From Narthecium ossifragum (taxonomy: Eukaryota > Streptophyta > Magnoliopsida > Dioscoreales > Nartheciaceae): DNA of 64,000 nucleotides. How positions within the stretch are numbered: position 1 is the stretch's first letter; each line of letters opens with the position of its first letter. The notes under the pieces are model-generated. The model worked only from the letters and a program-made list of their open reading frames with translations, made no database searches and was not told where the DNA came from. Of this stretch, positions 44,700 through 58,594 are shown one piece after another. The position numbers and the translations under genes are program-made. The stretch covers positions 9,493,290 through 9,557,289 of the forward strand of contig OY986965.1 of NCBI GenBank assembly GCA_963920575.1. The letters run 5' to 3'.

Positions 44700-47284
44700 T
44701 TAGGGTTTGATGCTTGTGGTTTTGGATTATTGGTTGCTCTGTGATTTCCGTGGCTCCGATGGTTGGAAATTGTTAGTTCTCTCTTTCTTTTTGGATTTCT
44801 CAGTGGAGTTCTCTGTGGATTTCTCTTTGAATTTCTTATGGGATTTCTCGTTAGCTTTCTCCTTGGATTTCTTCCTCTGTTTTTGAGTTGCTTGTGAACC
44901 GAAGATTTGAAGCAGGCCAGCTTAGAATTTTTGGTTGTCTTGTGGATTTCGCGGCCTCTGGTTGATGTCCTTCCTCGTTCATTGCATTGTCGCTTCCTAG
45001 ATTTGTAATTTAATGGTGGATTTTGATGATCTTTATTCCCCTTATCTGTTTGGTTTTTTTTGGACTCCGACGTGGTTTTATCTCCTTCTCCGATGCTATG
45101 CTATGGATTCCGATGATAGGCCATGCCCTGTGTTCTCCCCTGTTTCCCTCATTCCCCTCTATTGTCGTCGTGGTTCAGTTCTTTGGGTGTTCACGGGTTC
45201 TTGATGAGATTTCTTTCCCTTCTCTAGTTGTGCTTCCTTCTCCTCCCCTGTTCTTGGGTTGTCTGAAGCCTGAGTCCTTCTCCTCCCCCTCTTCCCGATT
45301 GCTCAGCGAGCCTCCTAGTGTTTGTTGGATTTCCCTCGGAAGCCAGCAGCCCCTTTTTAGGTTGCGGATCGACAGAGAAGCCGATGATCGGCAACCAGGT
45401 AGTGGACGGAGCAGCATTGCCTTGTGGATGTCTTTAGCCACGGCTTGAGTTCATTCCTATGTCTCTAGCTATGTTCAGTAGTGATGCCATGTGATTCTAA
45501 GTATTGCAGCCCAAGCTTCAAGTCATGTAAACTGAGGGAATTTAACTTGCTGGCCTTTCTTCCCTTTTGGAACTGGTTGGTTCAGGGTAGGCAAGCAAGG
45601 TATTTGTGGCTTTGCCGCTGTGCTGCAGTGAGCTTGACAGAGCTTGGTTGTGTTGTTATTCTGTCAATTGGAATTGAGTCCTTAGTGAATCAATATTGAC
45701 TGAGAAATTGTTTGTTTGCTGGTTCTTCCCTCTTCCGGTTGATCTTTGGATACTTAGCTTCCTAGTCTAATACATCTTAAACTGTGTTAAGTAGATGTTT
45801 ATTGAAATGCTAGGCTGCCGTCGATCATGGCTATGATTTCTAGCGATCATGGTATATGTATGCCAAGCATGTTAGTTGCATTTTATTGTAGCATGTTCCC
45901 TCCTCTGTTCGACTCCTGTTAATTAATGTGAACTTCGCAATTTCTTACGCTCTTCTTCAGTTATCCGATTGTGTGCTTTATATCATGCTCAAGCCTAGGG
46001 CCGGCTGTGCGCCCGTTTATATTTTATTCGTGGGTTAACCAAGGGAGTAATGCCCTTGGGAATGTTTAGACTAATTGGGCCGAGGGTGTGCCCGTGTTTA
46101 TCGAATGATATTATATATGGTTTAGATGTATGAATGCCATGGTTGGATTTTATATAGCTCTGAAATGCTAAACCCTAATCTATAACTACGGTATATCATG
46201 TTGGACAATTGACTGATGATTCGTCATGTAGAGACACCTAGGCCTAGTTGTTTGAATAAGCTCATGCATGATGCTTGCATTAGAGGCATCCAGGCTAGGT
46301 GGTAGGCGATGGATTCGATCGCCGATCCGGGGTTCTCGGGTAGCCCGGATCTAGCCCTAGGATCAGGGCTTGGATAGTCGAGGATTAGGACGTGATTGTC
46401 ATCAATGATCTTGCTTGATATCATTTGAGGTTATTGTTATAGTCGACCATGGTTGATATTATTGTATTTGAGGTGTAGAGGTCGTGTCGGGTCTTCAAGG
46501 CCAGGCGCTAAGTATGGTTGTCGATGTCCCTGCCATGTGTGTCCCCGCGAGAGATGGTATGACTGGGCACGGTGGTACCTGAATAGGAGCCCGCAGTCTT
46601 TGTTTCCTCTCGTCTGTTCTTGGGTGAGGGTGGGACCTGGACAGGAGCCCTCGGGAATCGACGGGGTTATGGGGCCCCTTGGCATCTCTTAGGCTTAGGC
46701 GAAGAACGACACAGTTGCAGTTTCCCTTCCTTTCTGTGCGACGTAGAGTAGAACCCTACTGGCCATTGTTGCTCACCCTACCTGGGCTGCATCGGCGATG
46801 CAGGTTGATGCAATTCCTTCTTTCATGTGTTCTTCTAGACGATGGCGCGATATGTTGAGGTGATCGAGGACTTGGAGCTTTGAGGATTTCGTCTACAGAT
46901 AATTTACAGTTTTAATCAATAATGTATAAATTGATGTATAAATCGAGGTATAACATGATGTATTCAAGAACAGAATTGTATGAGTATTAATTCAATTGTA
47001 TTTGAGAAAGGTTGTCATATCATTGATGTGGACATTTGAGAAATGTAATAATTAGTTATTTTCAGTGTTAACATTGTACAAGTTGAAATTGTAACATTAT
47101 GAAATGTACAGGTTTCTTGTGCTATTATAATAAAGGGGATTCTGTCGAAATTTTTTTTATGAACTTGAGAATTAAATTATTTAAATTCATAGAAGTTATA
47201 CACTTGTGCGCCCATTGTTGATGTAAACAGGTTTAGGTGGCTCACGTTTCGATCTGGATGGGTTTTCTGGGTCGGGGCGTGACA
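44700..47284 (+). repeat. 5' LTR, truncated at its left end
   Basis: Matches 59232-61816 in length and order, from AGGGTTTGATGCT to GGGTCGGGGCGTGACA. The first roughly 640 bp (TGTGAGGACCCG start, TATA-like box, GC-rich leader) are missing, so the LTR promoter is gone. Confidence 0.85.
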
Positions 47285-47287
47285 GTT

Positions 47288-47299
47288 TGGTATCAGAGC
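47288..47299 (+). other. Primer binding site (tRNA-iMet)
   Basis: TGGTATCAGAGC three bases after the LTR end; it is complementary to the 3' end of initiator methionine tRNA. Confidence 0.9.
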
Positions 47300-48336
47300 A
47301 GGCTATGGATCCCAGGGATAGGATTAGGCTTGCGGTTGAGATTTTGAGTGTGGAATTGGATAGTTCTAGATCTAGAACATCCTTGCATGGTTGTTTGCGA
47401 ATGCGTGTGATGTGCATTAGTTAGGGTGATTGCTGTTGTGTTTTGATTCTCGGCTGTGTCGTCACGCCTCATGGGGAGGTGTGCACGCACACCGGCGCTG
47501 TCCGTTCCCTCGCCTGTCAGTGTATCTCCCCCCGTTTTGGAGATGATTGGAGATCCTTCGATAGTAGAGGACTGATTGAAGGAGGTGTCCTGAATCCCGA
47601 ATGTTTTAGACATCCTGGAGCATCGCTTGTTTGAGAAGCCGTTGTTTTCTTACCTTCCCAGGAAGCGATGTGTAGTGGTGCTTGTCGGGCCCATTAGGGA
47701 CACTGTTGGCTGTGTGTTGAGAACAGTTCGCGTACTATTCTCTGGCACCTACCCCTGGAGGGTGGTGTAGTTGGGAGTACCTTCCACTGTTCGTGGTACT
47801 CACACTGCGTGACAACACGCGGGTTGGTTGGATCACCTGGCTCGGTATGCTGGAGCTATAGTGGGGAACGCCCTAGACTATACTCCGGATACTGATACAG
47901 ATGACTTGAGGGTTGACACCAGACTGTTGGTCGATGGTCGTAGTGAGTTTCGGGGTTGTCGTTCCTGCTTCTGGGGAACGGCAGAGTAGCCGTTGGTAGA
48001 GGCAGTGGTTTTAGCATCAGCGACAGCCGTGGCAGCAGCAGCGTTGTGCCAGTACTTTGAGAGGTAGCTTGGACCGCCAGACTGAGAGGGAACCCGCAGG
48101 GTGCTCGAGTGCTAGCTGCCGGGAGCCATTCCGCCGACGGTGCTGGTTGCGAGGGGCGTGAGACACTTACCGCAGAGCAGTCGGGCGTGACACACGGCGT
48201 GGAGCAGAGCAGTGGGTTGATGCCTCAGTTGGTGCAGGTACCTGTGGCAGACGTGGGAATTCATATTCCAGATAGAGCCTTGCTGGGGACGAGGCAGCGA
48301 CCAAACTTACTAGAGTTTCACACACTTCTTGGCAGA
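47300..48336 (+). other. Internal region, no readable gag
   Basis: GC-balanced sequence with only short ORFs. It is the leader or eroded gag zone of the Tekay/Del-like element, up to the solo LTR insertion. Confidence 0.45.
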
Positions 48337-50357
48337 GAGCATGTGAGGACCCGTACCTCTAACCTGGTTCGACCGCGTCGGTCAAGGGTCTGGTTCTGTT
48401 GGTTTTGGGCTTGGTTGGCCTTACATCGCGATCTTCGTTGATCGTTGCGACTCCGGGGCTAATTTGTTAAATTACCCTTGGCAGGGTTGGTTGCACACAC
48501 GCGTTGTGCACACACGGTCATGTGGTGATGTATGTGCTTGATTAGATCATCAGGGGAATCCTAAACCGGAAGATCTTAATTAGATCAAGGTTTGAGCTTA
48601 TGGGACCAGATCTGGCCGATCGGACGGCCAGGATCTAATCTTGTGTCATTAGCCCTTAAGCCTCCACTTAAGCTCTTTAGATGCCCTATTCTCGGTTTAG
48701 AGAATGGTTTTCGCCCGATAGAGTGAGGGAGTGAGGCGGCGACGAAATCGGTGAGAGAGGAGAGAGTTCCGCGGCCGGACGGCGGCTGGAGAGGAGCTTG
48801 GCGGCGACGGCGGCTGGTGAGGAGCTAGGTGATAGTGATGGCGATCGCAGCTGGAGAGGAATGGCCGGCGACCCGCGTTTGATGGCGATCGCGATCCGAC
48901 GAGGACAAAGAGGACGACTCACGACCGGAGAAGAGGAAGGAGAACGCGAGCTCGACGCCGGAGGTAGGGTTACTTCCCTAAACCTGGTTTAGGACTCTGC
49001 TAGAGTAGAATAGGGCTTGATGCTTGTGGTTTTGGATTGTTGGTTGATCTCGTGGTTTCTCTGTTGAGGTTCTCCATCTTTCATTACATGCCGTTGGTTG
49101 GATCTATGGTGGCTGTTGGTGTTTTATCCCCTCTCTCTAATGCTATGCCATGGATTCCGATGATAGGTCGCGTTCTGTTGTTCCTCCCTGTTTTTCCTCG
49201 TCATTCTTCCCCTTACTGTCATGTCTTGCTTTCGTAGCTAGTGTATACCTTTGATGCTTGCTGAGTTGAGCTGTGTTTTCCTTCTTGTTCAGATTTTGTT
49301 GGGATTTGCTTCTCCTCTTTGGGTTTGATCGGATTCCGATGTTTCCTTGGAGTTTTAGTTTTCCCTCTGTGATCTCGTGGCCATGCTTGCTTCTTCCTCC
49401 CCTTTGCCATGGTGATTGCTATGGTTCTTCCTTGGATTTCTCTCCCCTGTTCCTGGCCTGCCGGAGGTTGGAGTTTCTCCTCTGTCCTTGGATGGTCGGG
49501 TGCATGTGAACCTCTTCAAACTTCCGTTTTGAATTGCTGTGAGTTTTACGAGTTATAGTTGGGATTCATCGTTGGATTTGATCGCTGCGGTGGTTGGATT
49601 TCATTTGGATCAACTGCTGATCCTTCAGCTTTCGTGGGCTCTATTTTGGGACTGGTTGTTGGATGCGGGGATTCCTCTATTTCTGCCCTGACTCCTCCAT
49701 TCTCCGGCTATGCTTCGCGTTCGTGGCTTGTGGCTGGTGATATGCCATGTTATTCATGCGTTGTTGCCATGGATGTTCCACCGTGCTCTCTCTCTTTTCG
49801 TTTTCCATGGCTGGATACATGGATGTTTGTTTAGGCTGATCAGTCCACATGTTTTGGTTGATAGCTATTTGGTATATCTCTTGCTTTCCGTGTGTGAAGA
49901 CAATGCGGCTTTTATCTGTTAGCTGAGAACTTGCATGGTGAGCCCCTCATTACGCAGGATTTATGTGCAAGGACCTATGGAATAGCACATTGAGTTTGGC
50001 TTAGAACATGCATCATTTGAAAGATGGTTATATTTTTAGGGAGCTTGTCCCCGTGGGAAGTATGCTTATGATGTTCTCTTATCTCCCCATTTTACATGGA
50101 TTTCTGCTATCCCGATTTTGCTAGCTTTGCCTTATCAGTTTGTCCATGTAATCTGAGATTTATTCGCTTTGCTAACCCTTAATGCCATTTACTCTTTTCT
50201 CTATTCAATTCTTGTATTCTCGTGCGAATTATGCAAGTAGTATATTCTCATATCATGTTCAAGCCTAGGGCCGGCTGTGCGCCCGTCTCTATTTTCTTCG
50301 TGGGATTAACCAGGGAAGTGATGCCTTTGGGAATGTTTAGATTAAATGGGCCGAGGG

Positions 50358-53300
50358 TGATAGGACGTGGAAAGTGTCGCGGCTTAACACGCCCTATCAC
50401 GCCCCGACCCAGAAAACCCATTCGGACCGGGACGTGAGGGTCCTAAACTCTAATTCTAAAATCAAATGGCGAGAGTTCCCCCTGTGTTTCTCAATTTGAA
50501 CCATGTACAGTTATAATCTACACAATAAATTAAAACAATAAATCTAACAGTTCTAAAATTCAACAATAATATGAATCTGCAATCACAAATCTTACTATCT
50601 AGTACAGGTTCTGGTACAATGCTTTCATCAACCCTCATTACAATATAATATTCCAGTCCGACTACCTAAAAAATCCTCGAATGATATCAAACATGATCAT
50701 TGATGAAAATCACGTCCTAATCCTCGACTACCCAAACCCCGGCCCTAGGGCTAGATCCGGGCTACCCGAGAACTCCGGACCGACGATCGAAACCATCGTC
50801 TACCACCTAGCTTAATGCTTCTAATGCAAACAGATGCATGCAATGCTCAGGCACAGGAATACAGGAATAGTAGCATGCAACAATATGCCAAGACAACATA
50901 CACGGGCTAGGAGAAGCATCAAGCTTGCCGAAGGGTAAACATGGCAAGGGTTCAAGCAATAAGGATCTATCTAGCAAAGCTATAATAATACAATATTATA
51001 ACGACGCCCACTGGCCGTTAACAAACAACTACACATTCAAACGAAATTCCGGCATTACAACGGCGTCCACAGCCGTCAACCACAATTTCTACAACGGGAA
51101 TACAACCCCGACCACACAAATAACAATCCAACACATCTGCAATATACAACAGGCCACAATTACTAATTAACACAACTAAGGCACACCTTCGGCCATTTAA
51201 TTAGCTAAACATCCCAAGGGGCACAACTCCCTTGGTTCAACCACAAGCTAAGTATACATGTAAATAAGCATGACATGTAATTAATTGCTAATTAAACAAG
51301 GATGGTTTATAGTTAACTAAGCATGCCGGCATCAAACAATTAATCGTCTAAAAACCACCAATTAGAACATGCTAGCCATCGAGATCTCTAGGAATACCAA
51401 TCACATGAATCTCGAAGAATCAAACACGATAATACGACGAAAATCCACTAATAATCTAATTTCTGGATTTCTACATTTAACCCTAGTTAGAGGCGATGAA
51501 ATCTCATCAATTCGACGTCCAAACGACGTCGAATTGGAAATTAAACTGAGGCAAATGTAGATTAGCATACTAAGAACATGTAGCCCAAGAATTGGATTAA
51601 TCTAATGACTAATCTTCCCGGAATTTACTAATCAATTCACTAATTGCAATATCATCGCAGATCCGAAGAATAATCACCATAAATCGTAGAAAACTCCGAA
51701 AATTACGAAATCAGCGGCAAATGAAAGTAGATTCGATGATCTACAACTTTCATGTTGATGATCAGACGAGATCATGCACGAATGAGCCACGATCTGAGCT
51801 TGAACGGCTCAGCCCACAGAAAAACAGAACCTCGATAAAATCCGGGAAAAACCTTCCAAAAATCCGGATAAAACCCAAATCAAATCACATAGAAGCTAGA
51901 TCGCATGTTAAACATGCTTAGAGGGACTAATTAACATATAGAAATCAATTAATCCAACAATCAAACCCTAGATCTAGCTTATCCTAATGATATAGGTAGA
52001 AACCCTACCTTCCCACGCTAATCCACTGCTAATCCACCTTGATCCGCCGTCCTTCGTCGTCGCCGTCGTCTCCAGCTCGTCGGAGAGCCGCCGGAGGCCT
52101 CCCACAGCCGCAACCATCGTCGGGGAAGGAAGAGGGATGCCGCTGGAGAGAGAGAGGGGAGGAAGGAGAAGGAGGGGACCTCGCCGCCGCCTCCAGGCCG
52201 CCGGGGAGAGGACGGGGTCGCCGCGGGAGAGAGGGAAGGTAGCCGCGGGAGAGAGAAAGGGAAGGAGGGAGAGAGCTCGGGGAAGTGGACCTCTGGCCGG
52301 ATCTGAGGAGGGGGAGCTCGAAGGAGACGACGACCGGCAACGGAGGCAAAGGAGCTCCGGAGAAGAGGGGGCCGGCGTCGTCGCGAGCGAAGGAGAAGAG
52401 AGGGGGGTCGGGCGCGTGGAAGCCAGCGAAGAGGGAAAGAGGGAAAAGAAAAGGAAAGGGAAAAATAAAAGGAAAAGAGAGATAGAGGGAAAGGGGAGAG
52501 AGAAAATAAGTAGGAGAGAGAAGAGGGTTAAGCCACATAAGTGGCTTAGCCGGTTTAAACGAGCCAACTGATCGGATTGAATCCGATCAGGCTTCAAGTT
52601 GCGATCTCTACTGGATCTACTCAATCACGTACATCAATCAAGGCTGTGTGTGCATTACGCGGGTGTGAAACTGACCGTCAAGGCGCAATTTACCAAATTG
52701 CCCTTGGAGTCCAAAAATCGCGATTCGATCAACCGATCGCAACCCAAGGCCAACCGGGCCAAACCACAAAACCAGACCCTCGACCTACCGCGGTTGGACC
52801 GGGTTGGAGGAACGGGTCCTCACACGCCCGATCAAAATTATAAATTTATAATCAAACTCTTAACTAACTACCTTTGGGGGTAGCTAGCGGTGAGTCCGAG
52901 TCGAATCCACAGGGAATGCGTATGGAAACAATTAAACTACTAATCTCAATCTAAGTGTCCCTACAATGATAATGAAAGAGATGGTTTTTGGGTTTTATGA
53001 TAAGGAAACTAAGAAAGCATGTAAATGATTCAATGGATAGAAAGAGGTCCTAGGGAATCCCAATCCGGATTAGGCCCAATAGTAGCTTTCTAATGGATTA
53101 AAATATGCAATCCTATCGAGATACTACAATATCGACTACCTTGCGGCTAACAAAGGTCATCGCTAACGAATAACTGGTTAAAGACTATCCGTCACACTAG
53201 GTGTATGCTAGAATGTCGGTGATCGAGGGATTAGCTACGATCATCGCTAACGAGAGGTCGGGTTAGGATCATCTCGTCGCAAGGAATTGGGTTGTATGGA

Positions 53301-54448
53301 ATATGGTAATGGATCGAGGTGGTTCTAGCATCTCGAATCCAAAACACTATAAAAGATAGGATAGATGCTAGGTTAGATGTGGATTGAAGTGGTTCTAGCA
53401 CAACCAAGTCCCTAACCTAGAGCCAAGACTCCCTTCAACACAAGTGGCCATGGTTCTAGCATAACTTACTCATTAGGGAATATCAACAAACACCTATTGG
53501 GCACAAGATTCTAGCTTATGCAAACCAAAGAATCCATCCATCCAACATTAGAATCCAACTACAAAGGTATAGAAATGAAGAATAAATTCATACAACTTGT
53601 CTCATAAGGATTACAACATCCAAATCCAAAGAAAACTACAAATAAAAACCTAAAACATCATGGTATTCCACTAGGTAGATAGATTAGCTACTCATCTTCG
53701 ATGGAGAGGCCATGGAGAAGAGATGGATCCTCTTCTTCATCAATCTCCTCCCTCTTGGATGAGAGCTCCCTTCCTTGCCCAAGGGGATTGCCCCTTTCCT
53801 TAGCCTCTTCCTCTCCAAAAGAATCCCCAAAATCCCCCAAAAGGAGTCTATTTATAGCATCCAAGCATCCCCCACTCGGATTAGATCTAGACCATTGATT
53901 TTGTTCGGCTGGCACAAAAGGATCGATCCTTATAGGGTAAAGGATCGATCTTTGCTCTTGAGTTCTGGCTGCGCCCCGACGAGAATCGATCCTCTAGTAG
54001 ATGGAGATCGATCCTATAGAATGTTGCATTCTGTCTCTGAAAAATGTGCAATAGGGATCGATCTTTTATACACAGAGGATCGATCTTCTTTTCTGCATAT
54101 TATCTCTTTTGCCATTCAGCACTGCGCATTGGTACGAAAAATGCCATAACTTCATCTAGGAAACTCGGAATCATGAACCGTAAAATTCTTCAGAAACTAG
54201 ACTTCCAGAGCTTTCCAATGATATATGGCACACTATCTGGTTCTTCCTGAGAAGATACAGTTTAATCTTTGAAGTTGACCCATGTACCTAAATCTGCTCG
54301 AATAGGCTCGTTTACGCTCCAAAGTTGATCTAACTTCTGTTGAAGGCTCTTGTACCTGAAATACCATGAAGATTATTAGAAATACCTTGCTCGAAGACTA
54401 ATAAAGGTAAATTAAGGGGTTAACTTGTGTACTTTTCACGTCTCATCA
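50358..54448 (+). mobile_element. Solo LTR of an unrelated family, interrupted by an inverted LTR
   Basis: Starts TGATAGGACGTGGAAAGTG and ends CTTTTCACGTCTCATCA, so the ends are imperfect inverted repeats. The exact target duplication GAGGG lies at 50353-50357 and 54449-54453. Net length is about 1.66 kb. It includes GTCGAATCCACAGGGAATGC near 52890. No primer site or coding sequence accompanies it. A GATCGATCC-rich part (53920-54090) is present. Confidence 0.85.
50395..52824 (-). mobile_element. Inverted solo LTR of the Tekay/Del-like family
   Basis: Read on the minus strand it starts TGTGAGGACCCGTTCCTCC at 52824 and ends GGGTCGGGGCGTGATA at 50395 (family end GACA; one base changed). The exact target duplication CGCCC lies at 50390-50394 and 52825-52829. 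Length is 2430 bp. It contains a TTTAAAC box near 52556, a GC-rich leader (52500-52030) and an AGGTAGG donor-like site near 52010. Confidence 0.9.
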
Positions 54449-55742
54449 GAGGGTGTGCCCTGCATGTTTTGAATGATATGATGGTATGGTTCGGATACGT
54501 CGATGTCTTGTGTGCCTTATGTTAGTTCTCAAATGCTAAATCTACTCTATAGCTATGTTATAACTTGCTGGACAATTGATTGATGTTTGGGCATGTAGAG
54601 ACACCTAGGCCTAGTTGTTTGAAGAGGCTCATGCATGATGCTTGCATTAGAGACATTCATGCTAGGTGGTAGGCGATGAATTCGATCGCCGATCCGGGGT
54701 TCTCGGGTAGCCCGGATCTAGCCTTAGGACCGGGGTTTGGGTAGTCGAGGATTAGGACGTGATTGTCATCAATGATTATGTTGGATATCATTTGAGGTTA
54801 CTGCTATAGTCGACTATGGATTATATATTTATATTTGAGGTGTAGAGGTCGTGTCGGTCTCCAAGACCAAGTGCTAAGGATGGTTGTCGATGGATTCCCT
54901 GACATATGTCCCCGCGAGAGATGGTATGACTGGGCAGGATGGTACATGGACAGGAGCCCGCAGTCTTTGTTTCCTCTCGTTTGTTATTGGATAAGGGTGA
55001 TCACGCATGGTACCGTTCCCCTGTTGGTGCTTAGGGTGATCTTGGTAACATGTTCAAGAGAGAGGTTCATGACGGAAGCCCTTGGGATATCGATAGGGTT
55101 ATGGGACCCTTGGCATTCCTTAGACTTAGGCGGAGAACGACACAGTTGCAGTTTTCCCTTCCTTTCTGTGCGACGTAGAGTAGAACCCTACTGGGCATTG
55201 TTGCTCACCCTACCTGGGCTGCATCGGTGATGCAGGTCGATGCAGTTCCTTATTTCAGGTGTTCCTTTAGAAGATGGCGCGGTATTTCGAGGTGATCGAG
55301 GACTTGGAGCGTTGGGGAGTTCGTCAACATATAATTTACAGTTTTAGTCAATGATGTACAAATTGATGAGTCAATGATGTACAAATTGATGTATTAATTG
55401 ATGTATTCAAGGATATAATTGTAAGACTATTAATTCAGTTGTATTTGAGAAATATTGTAACGTTCTTTAATGTAGATATTTGAGGAATGTATTGATTGAT
55501 CATTTTGTCCTAATTGTAATTTGTCAAATATCGAAGTTGTAAAATTGTAAAGTTATCAAATGTACAGCTTTCCTGTGTTATAATTATAAAGGGGATTCTA
55601 TCAAAAATTTTATGAACTTGAGGATTCAATTGTTTAAATTCATAGCAGTTATATACTTGTGCGCCAATTGATGATGTAAACAGGTTTAGGTGACTCACAC
55701 CTCGATCTGGATGGGTTTTCTGGGTCGGAGTGTGACAGAGCA

Positions 55743-56724
55743 CCTTCAGCAGTAGCCCGTTTTGGAGCCGCCTTCCTCCAGCTTTCAGTTTCAGCCTTCA
55801 ACTTTCGGAGTGTGTTGCGACTCGTGGTTTTCGTGTGGCGCTAGGCGTTTTTCCCTTGTGACTCGTCCCCGTGCAGCTGTGTTGGCTTGGGACTGGAGTC
55901 GGGTGTGGCTATGGGAGCAGCCACCGATTCGGGACAAGAGCTTGGGTTGGTTGCTCTTGTTGGGGCGTTTGTTAGAGGTTGGAGACCTCTAGGTGTCCGT
56001 CGCCCACGTGTGGGACACGTTGGGGTTCGACGGCTTCCTCGATTTACGCTGGTTGGTCGCACATCGAGTTGTGTTTGTTTGTTGTGGGAAGGTGTTGTGG
56101 GTACACCTGACGGCGTTGTTTTGCTCTCGTTGAAGGTCGCGGGTTGGCGCGCCTTCTGGTTGCCGAGAGCTGGGGCTGTTCACCAGTCTGTGGTGATCTC
56201 CTCCCCCTTTGTTTTTGAGGGTGCTCAGGAGAGCAAGCTTTCCCTCGTGTCATTGTTTGTGCAGCTGTCCTTTTGAGGAGCTTTCAAGATATTCCGTCTT
56301 CGCAGGGTTGTCGAGTTTGGACTCGAGGTTCGTTCGGGTCAATTCAGCCGGTGTCTTCAGTAAGCGCGTCGCAGAGACCTCAAGGCCGAGTACGCCGGCT
56401 GTATTTGGGGCAGATGCGACCGTCGAGGACGTGTGTTCGCTCTTCCAGACCATGAGCAGCTGGACCGCGTACAGCAGTTTTCGCCATCTTAGCAACTTTA
56501 GTAGCCACATCAGCAGACCGTCCCTGAACCTTTCGTTCTCTGAGGAGTACGTACCCGTTGCAGTGCATCACCGGGATGCTTGCCAGCTAAGATGTCTTGT
56601 CGACCTTCTTGTAAGTCGGAATTCGCACCAGCTACAATCATATAAAGATTCGGGATTGCGACATCCCAATGACGACTTTCAGTATGAGATACGGATTGTG
56701 TCAGTGGAGGGCCGGGGCGTTACA
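55743..56724 (+). other. Possible LTR remnant or eroded internal region
   Basis: GC-rich with short ORFs. It ends GGCCGGGGCGTTACA directly before a second tRNA-iMet primer-like site, which is how an LTR 3' end looks. No matching copy or start is in the window. Confidence 0.4.
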
Positions 56725-56727
56725 GTA

Positions 56728-56740
56728 TGGTATCAGAGCC
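56728..56740 (+). other. Second tRNA-iMet primer-like site
   Basis: TGGTATCAGAGCC follows GTTACA-GTA. It matches the primer-site word at 47288 plus one more base. This implies a second retrotransposon start inside the internal region. Confidence 0.7.
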
Positions 56741-58594
56741 AGTTCTCAGCCGGAAATTGTGTCAGCGGAGGGTAGATTAGTTGACGTAGCTGAGCTCAAG
56801 GCAGATATACGACGGCAAATATCGAAGGCGGTATTCAAAATTCAGCAGACGTATCGCCAGGACTGCAGACCTTTGACCAGGAGATCGGAGCACTAGTCTT
56901 AAAGTCACTACGTCAGTGCCTTTAAGGGTGATAGCAACTGGTAGTTGCTAGAAAGGTCTCGACCTTTCGGGTGTATCATCTCTCAGTTTAGGCTAATGCC
57001 GTAGTTCTTTCCTCGAAAAGATGGGTCAGAGAAATTAGAACAACTTTAGCGGCAGTGACAACCTGTCAGTGGCGGAGGTGGAGGCAGTTATCCAGTTCAG
57101 ACATCACCTACCATTCCAGACATCATCAGACAGTCCCCAAAGAGATTATTACATATCAGACAAAGACTCATGACGACATGGAACAACGATGACACCGAGC
57201 CTACAGAGATTTCTGGCGGCATTCGCAGACAGTTGATTGTGCTCCAGAGGTCGAGTAGCAATTTCACAACTGTGTGAGGGCATCGTGCGTGAGATCGACT
57301 CCTTCCTTATTGCAGTTCATCCAGGAGGCACATATATATATCATGGACTTCGTCATCAACTTAGTTGGCACCAAATGCAGAGGTCAGACGCAGAGTTCAT
57401 TCCTTATAACCTCACCTGTCAGGAGGTGGAGGCGGAATGTCGGCATATAACAGACTTGTTACGGCCCTTTCCGGTGTCAGAGTGGATATCATAGCATGAC
57501 GGACTTCATCATCATCATATAGAGGATGCAGAGAGGACCTTATATGATTTGGGTCATTATAGCCTGATTGGTCAAATCAGCACATATATTGTCTATGAGT
57601 ACGGATACTGCAGAGCAGTTTAACAGTTTCATGTAAGAGAGGTGGACATGCTGCATTATGTTTCAGCTTCCATCATGTCAGGTCGCGATTCCGGATTCAC
57701 GGGCAGGCTTTGGTGCAGTTCTCAAAAGCCCATGATCACTTTGTTAAATTGCTGCACAATATCTCACCTACTGATAGAGAGATGGTCAGAGAGGACGATG
57801 CAGATATCAGATGAAGCGTATATTATTGATGCAGATATCAGCTGACAAGATCACATTCCATGGTGGAGTTCGCTTGCTACAGCAGTTGACAGTTCAGCAT
57901 TGGCATAACACCGTTTGAGGCATAATACGACGTCCCATATTGATTTCCAGCTTATTGGCCATATCTTGCAGAGGCTTCATCCACCGACTCAAACAACATC
58001 ACCTAATCTTCAGAAGACCAACACAGATCAGGTCAAGTTTGACAGAAGAGGTGCATATATAAGATGTGACCGTTGTTTGAGTTTGCAATTGACGACAGAG
58101 TGCTCTTAAGGATGGTTCACGCAAAGATCCAGTCAGTTTTGGCAACAGAGTTGCCGAGGGGACATTGTTCAATTTAGTCGTACATAGTAAGACTCGATGA
58201 TGTGAGCATGGGCCTGGTGTAAAGCACAGGAGAGCGTCCAGTTCAGATTCTTGGCAGGAGAGGGCAATCTCGAGGGAGAAGACAGTTCCGTTAGCTTTAG
58301 TCCTCTTGAGGTGCAGAGGTGTTGTGGGGGTGACTTGGGACCACTGAAGGCGCATGTGCAGTTTGTCCCAAGGGGTTCTCACCCCGAGGTGTTTCTCTAT
58401 CTTGGGTGGCCATTGCGGGCGTTGGTGCTCGGGGGTTTGTGTTGCGGGTGTTGATGCCCGGTGCCTTGTGTGGTTGCTCGGGTTGCGAGCTTGCTAACCT
58501 TTCTTGTCTTGTGCACGTGTGCTTGTTTTTGCTTATTGTTTCCGACCCTACTCTTATCAAATTTCGGGACGAAATTCCTTTAAGGGTGATAGGT
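56741..58594 (+). other. Eroded gag-pol zone and 3' border
   Basis: Only short ORFs in all frames; no RT or integrase block can be read. The last 60 bp keep the Tekay-type border (TTTCGGGACGAAATTCC and TTTAAGGGTGATAGG), the probable polypurine tract. Confidence 0.55.

Larger units (their letters stand above)
48342..55737 (+). mobile_element. Solo LTR of the same family, itself interrupted
   Basis: Starts TGTGAGGACCCGTACCTC and ends GGGTCGGAGTGTGACA. The target duplication GAGCA at 48337-48341 and 55738-55742 is exact. It is interrupted at 50357 by the element 50358-54448; across that insertion the LTR reads on (GGGCCGAGGG to GTGTGCCC). Net length is about 3.3 kb. Confidence 0.9.

Noticed and set aside
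52029..52571. Overlapping long ORFs on both strands
   Set aside because: They lie in the GC-rich leader of the inverted solo LTR and change completely between LTR copies; not genes.
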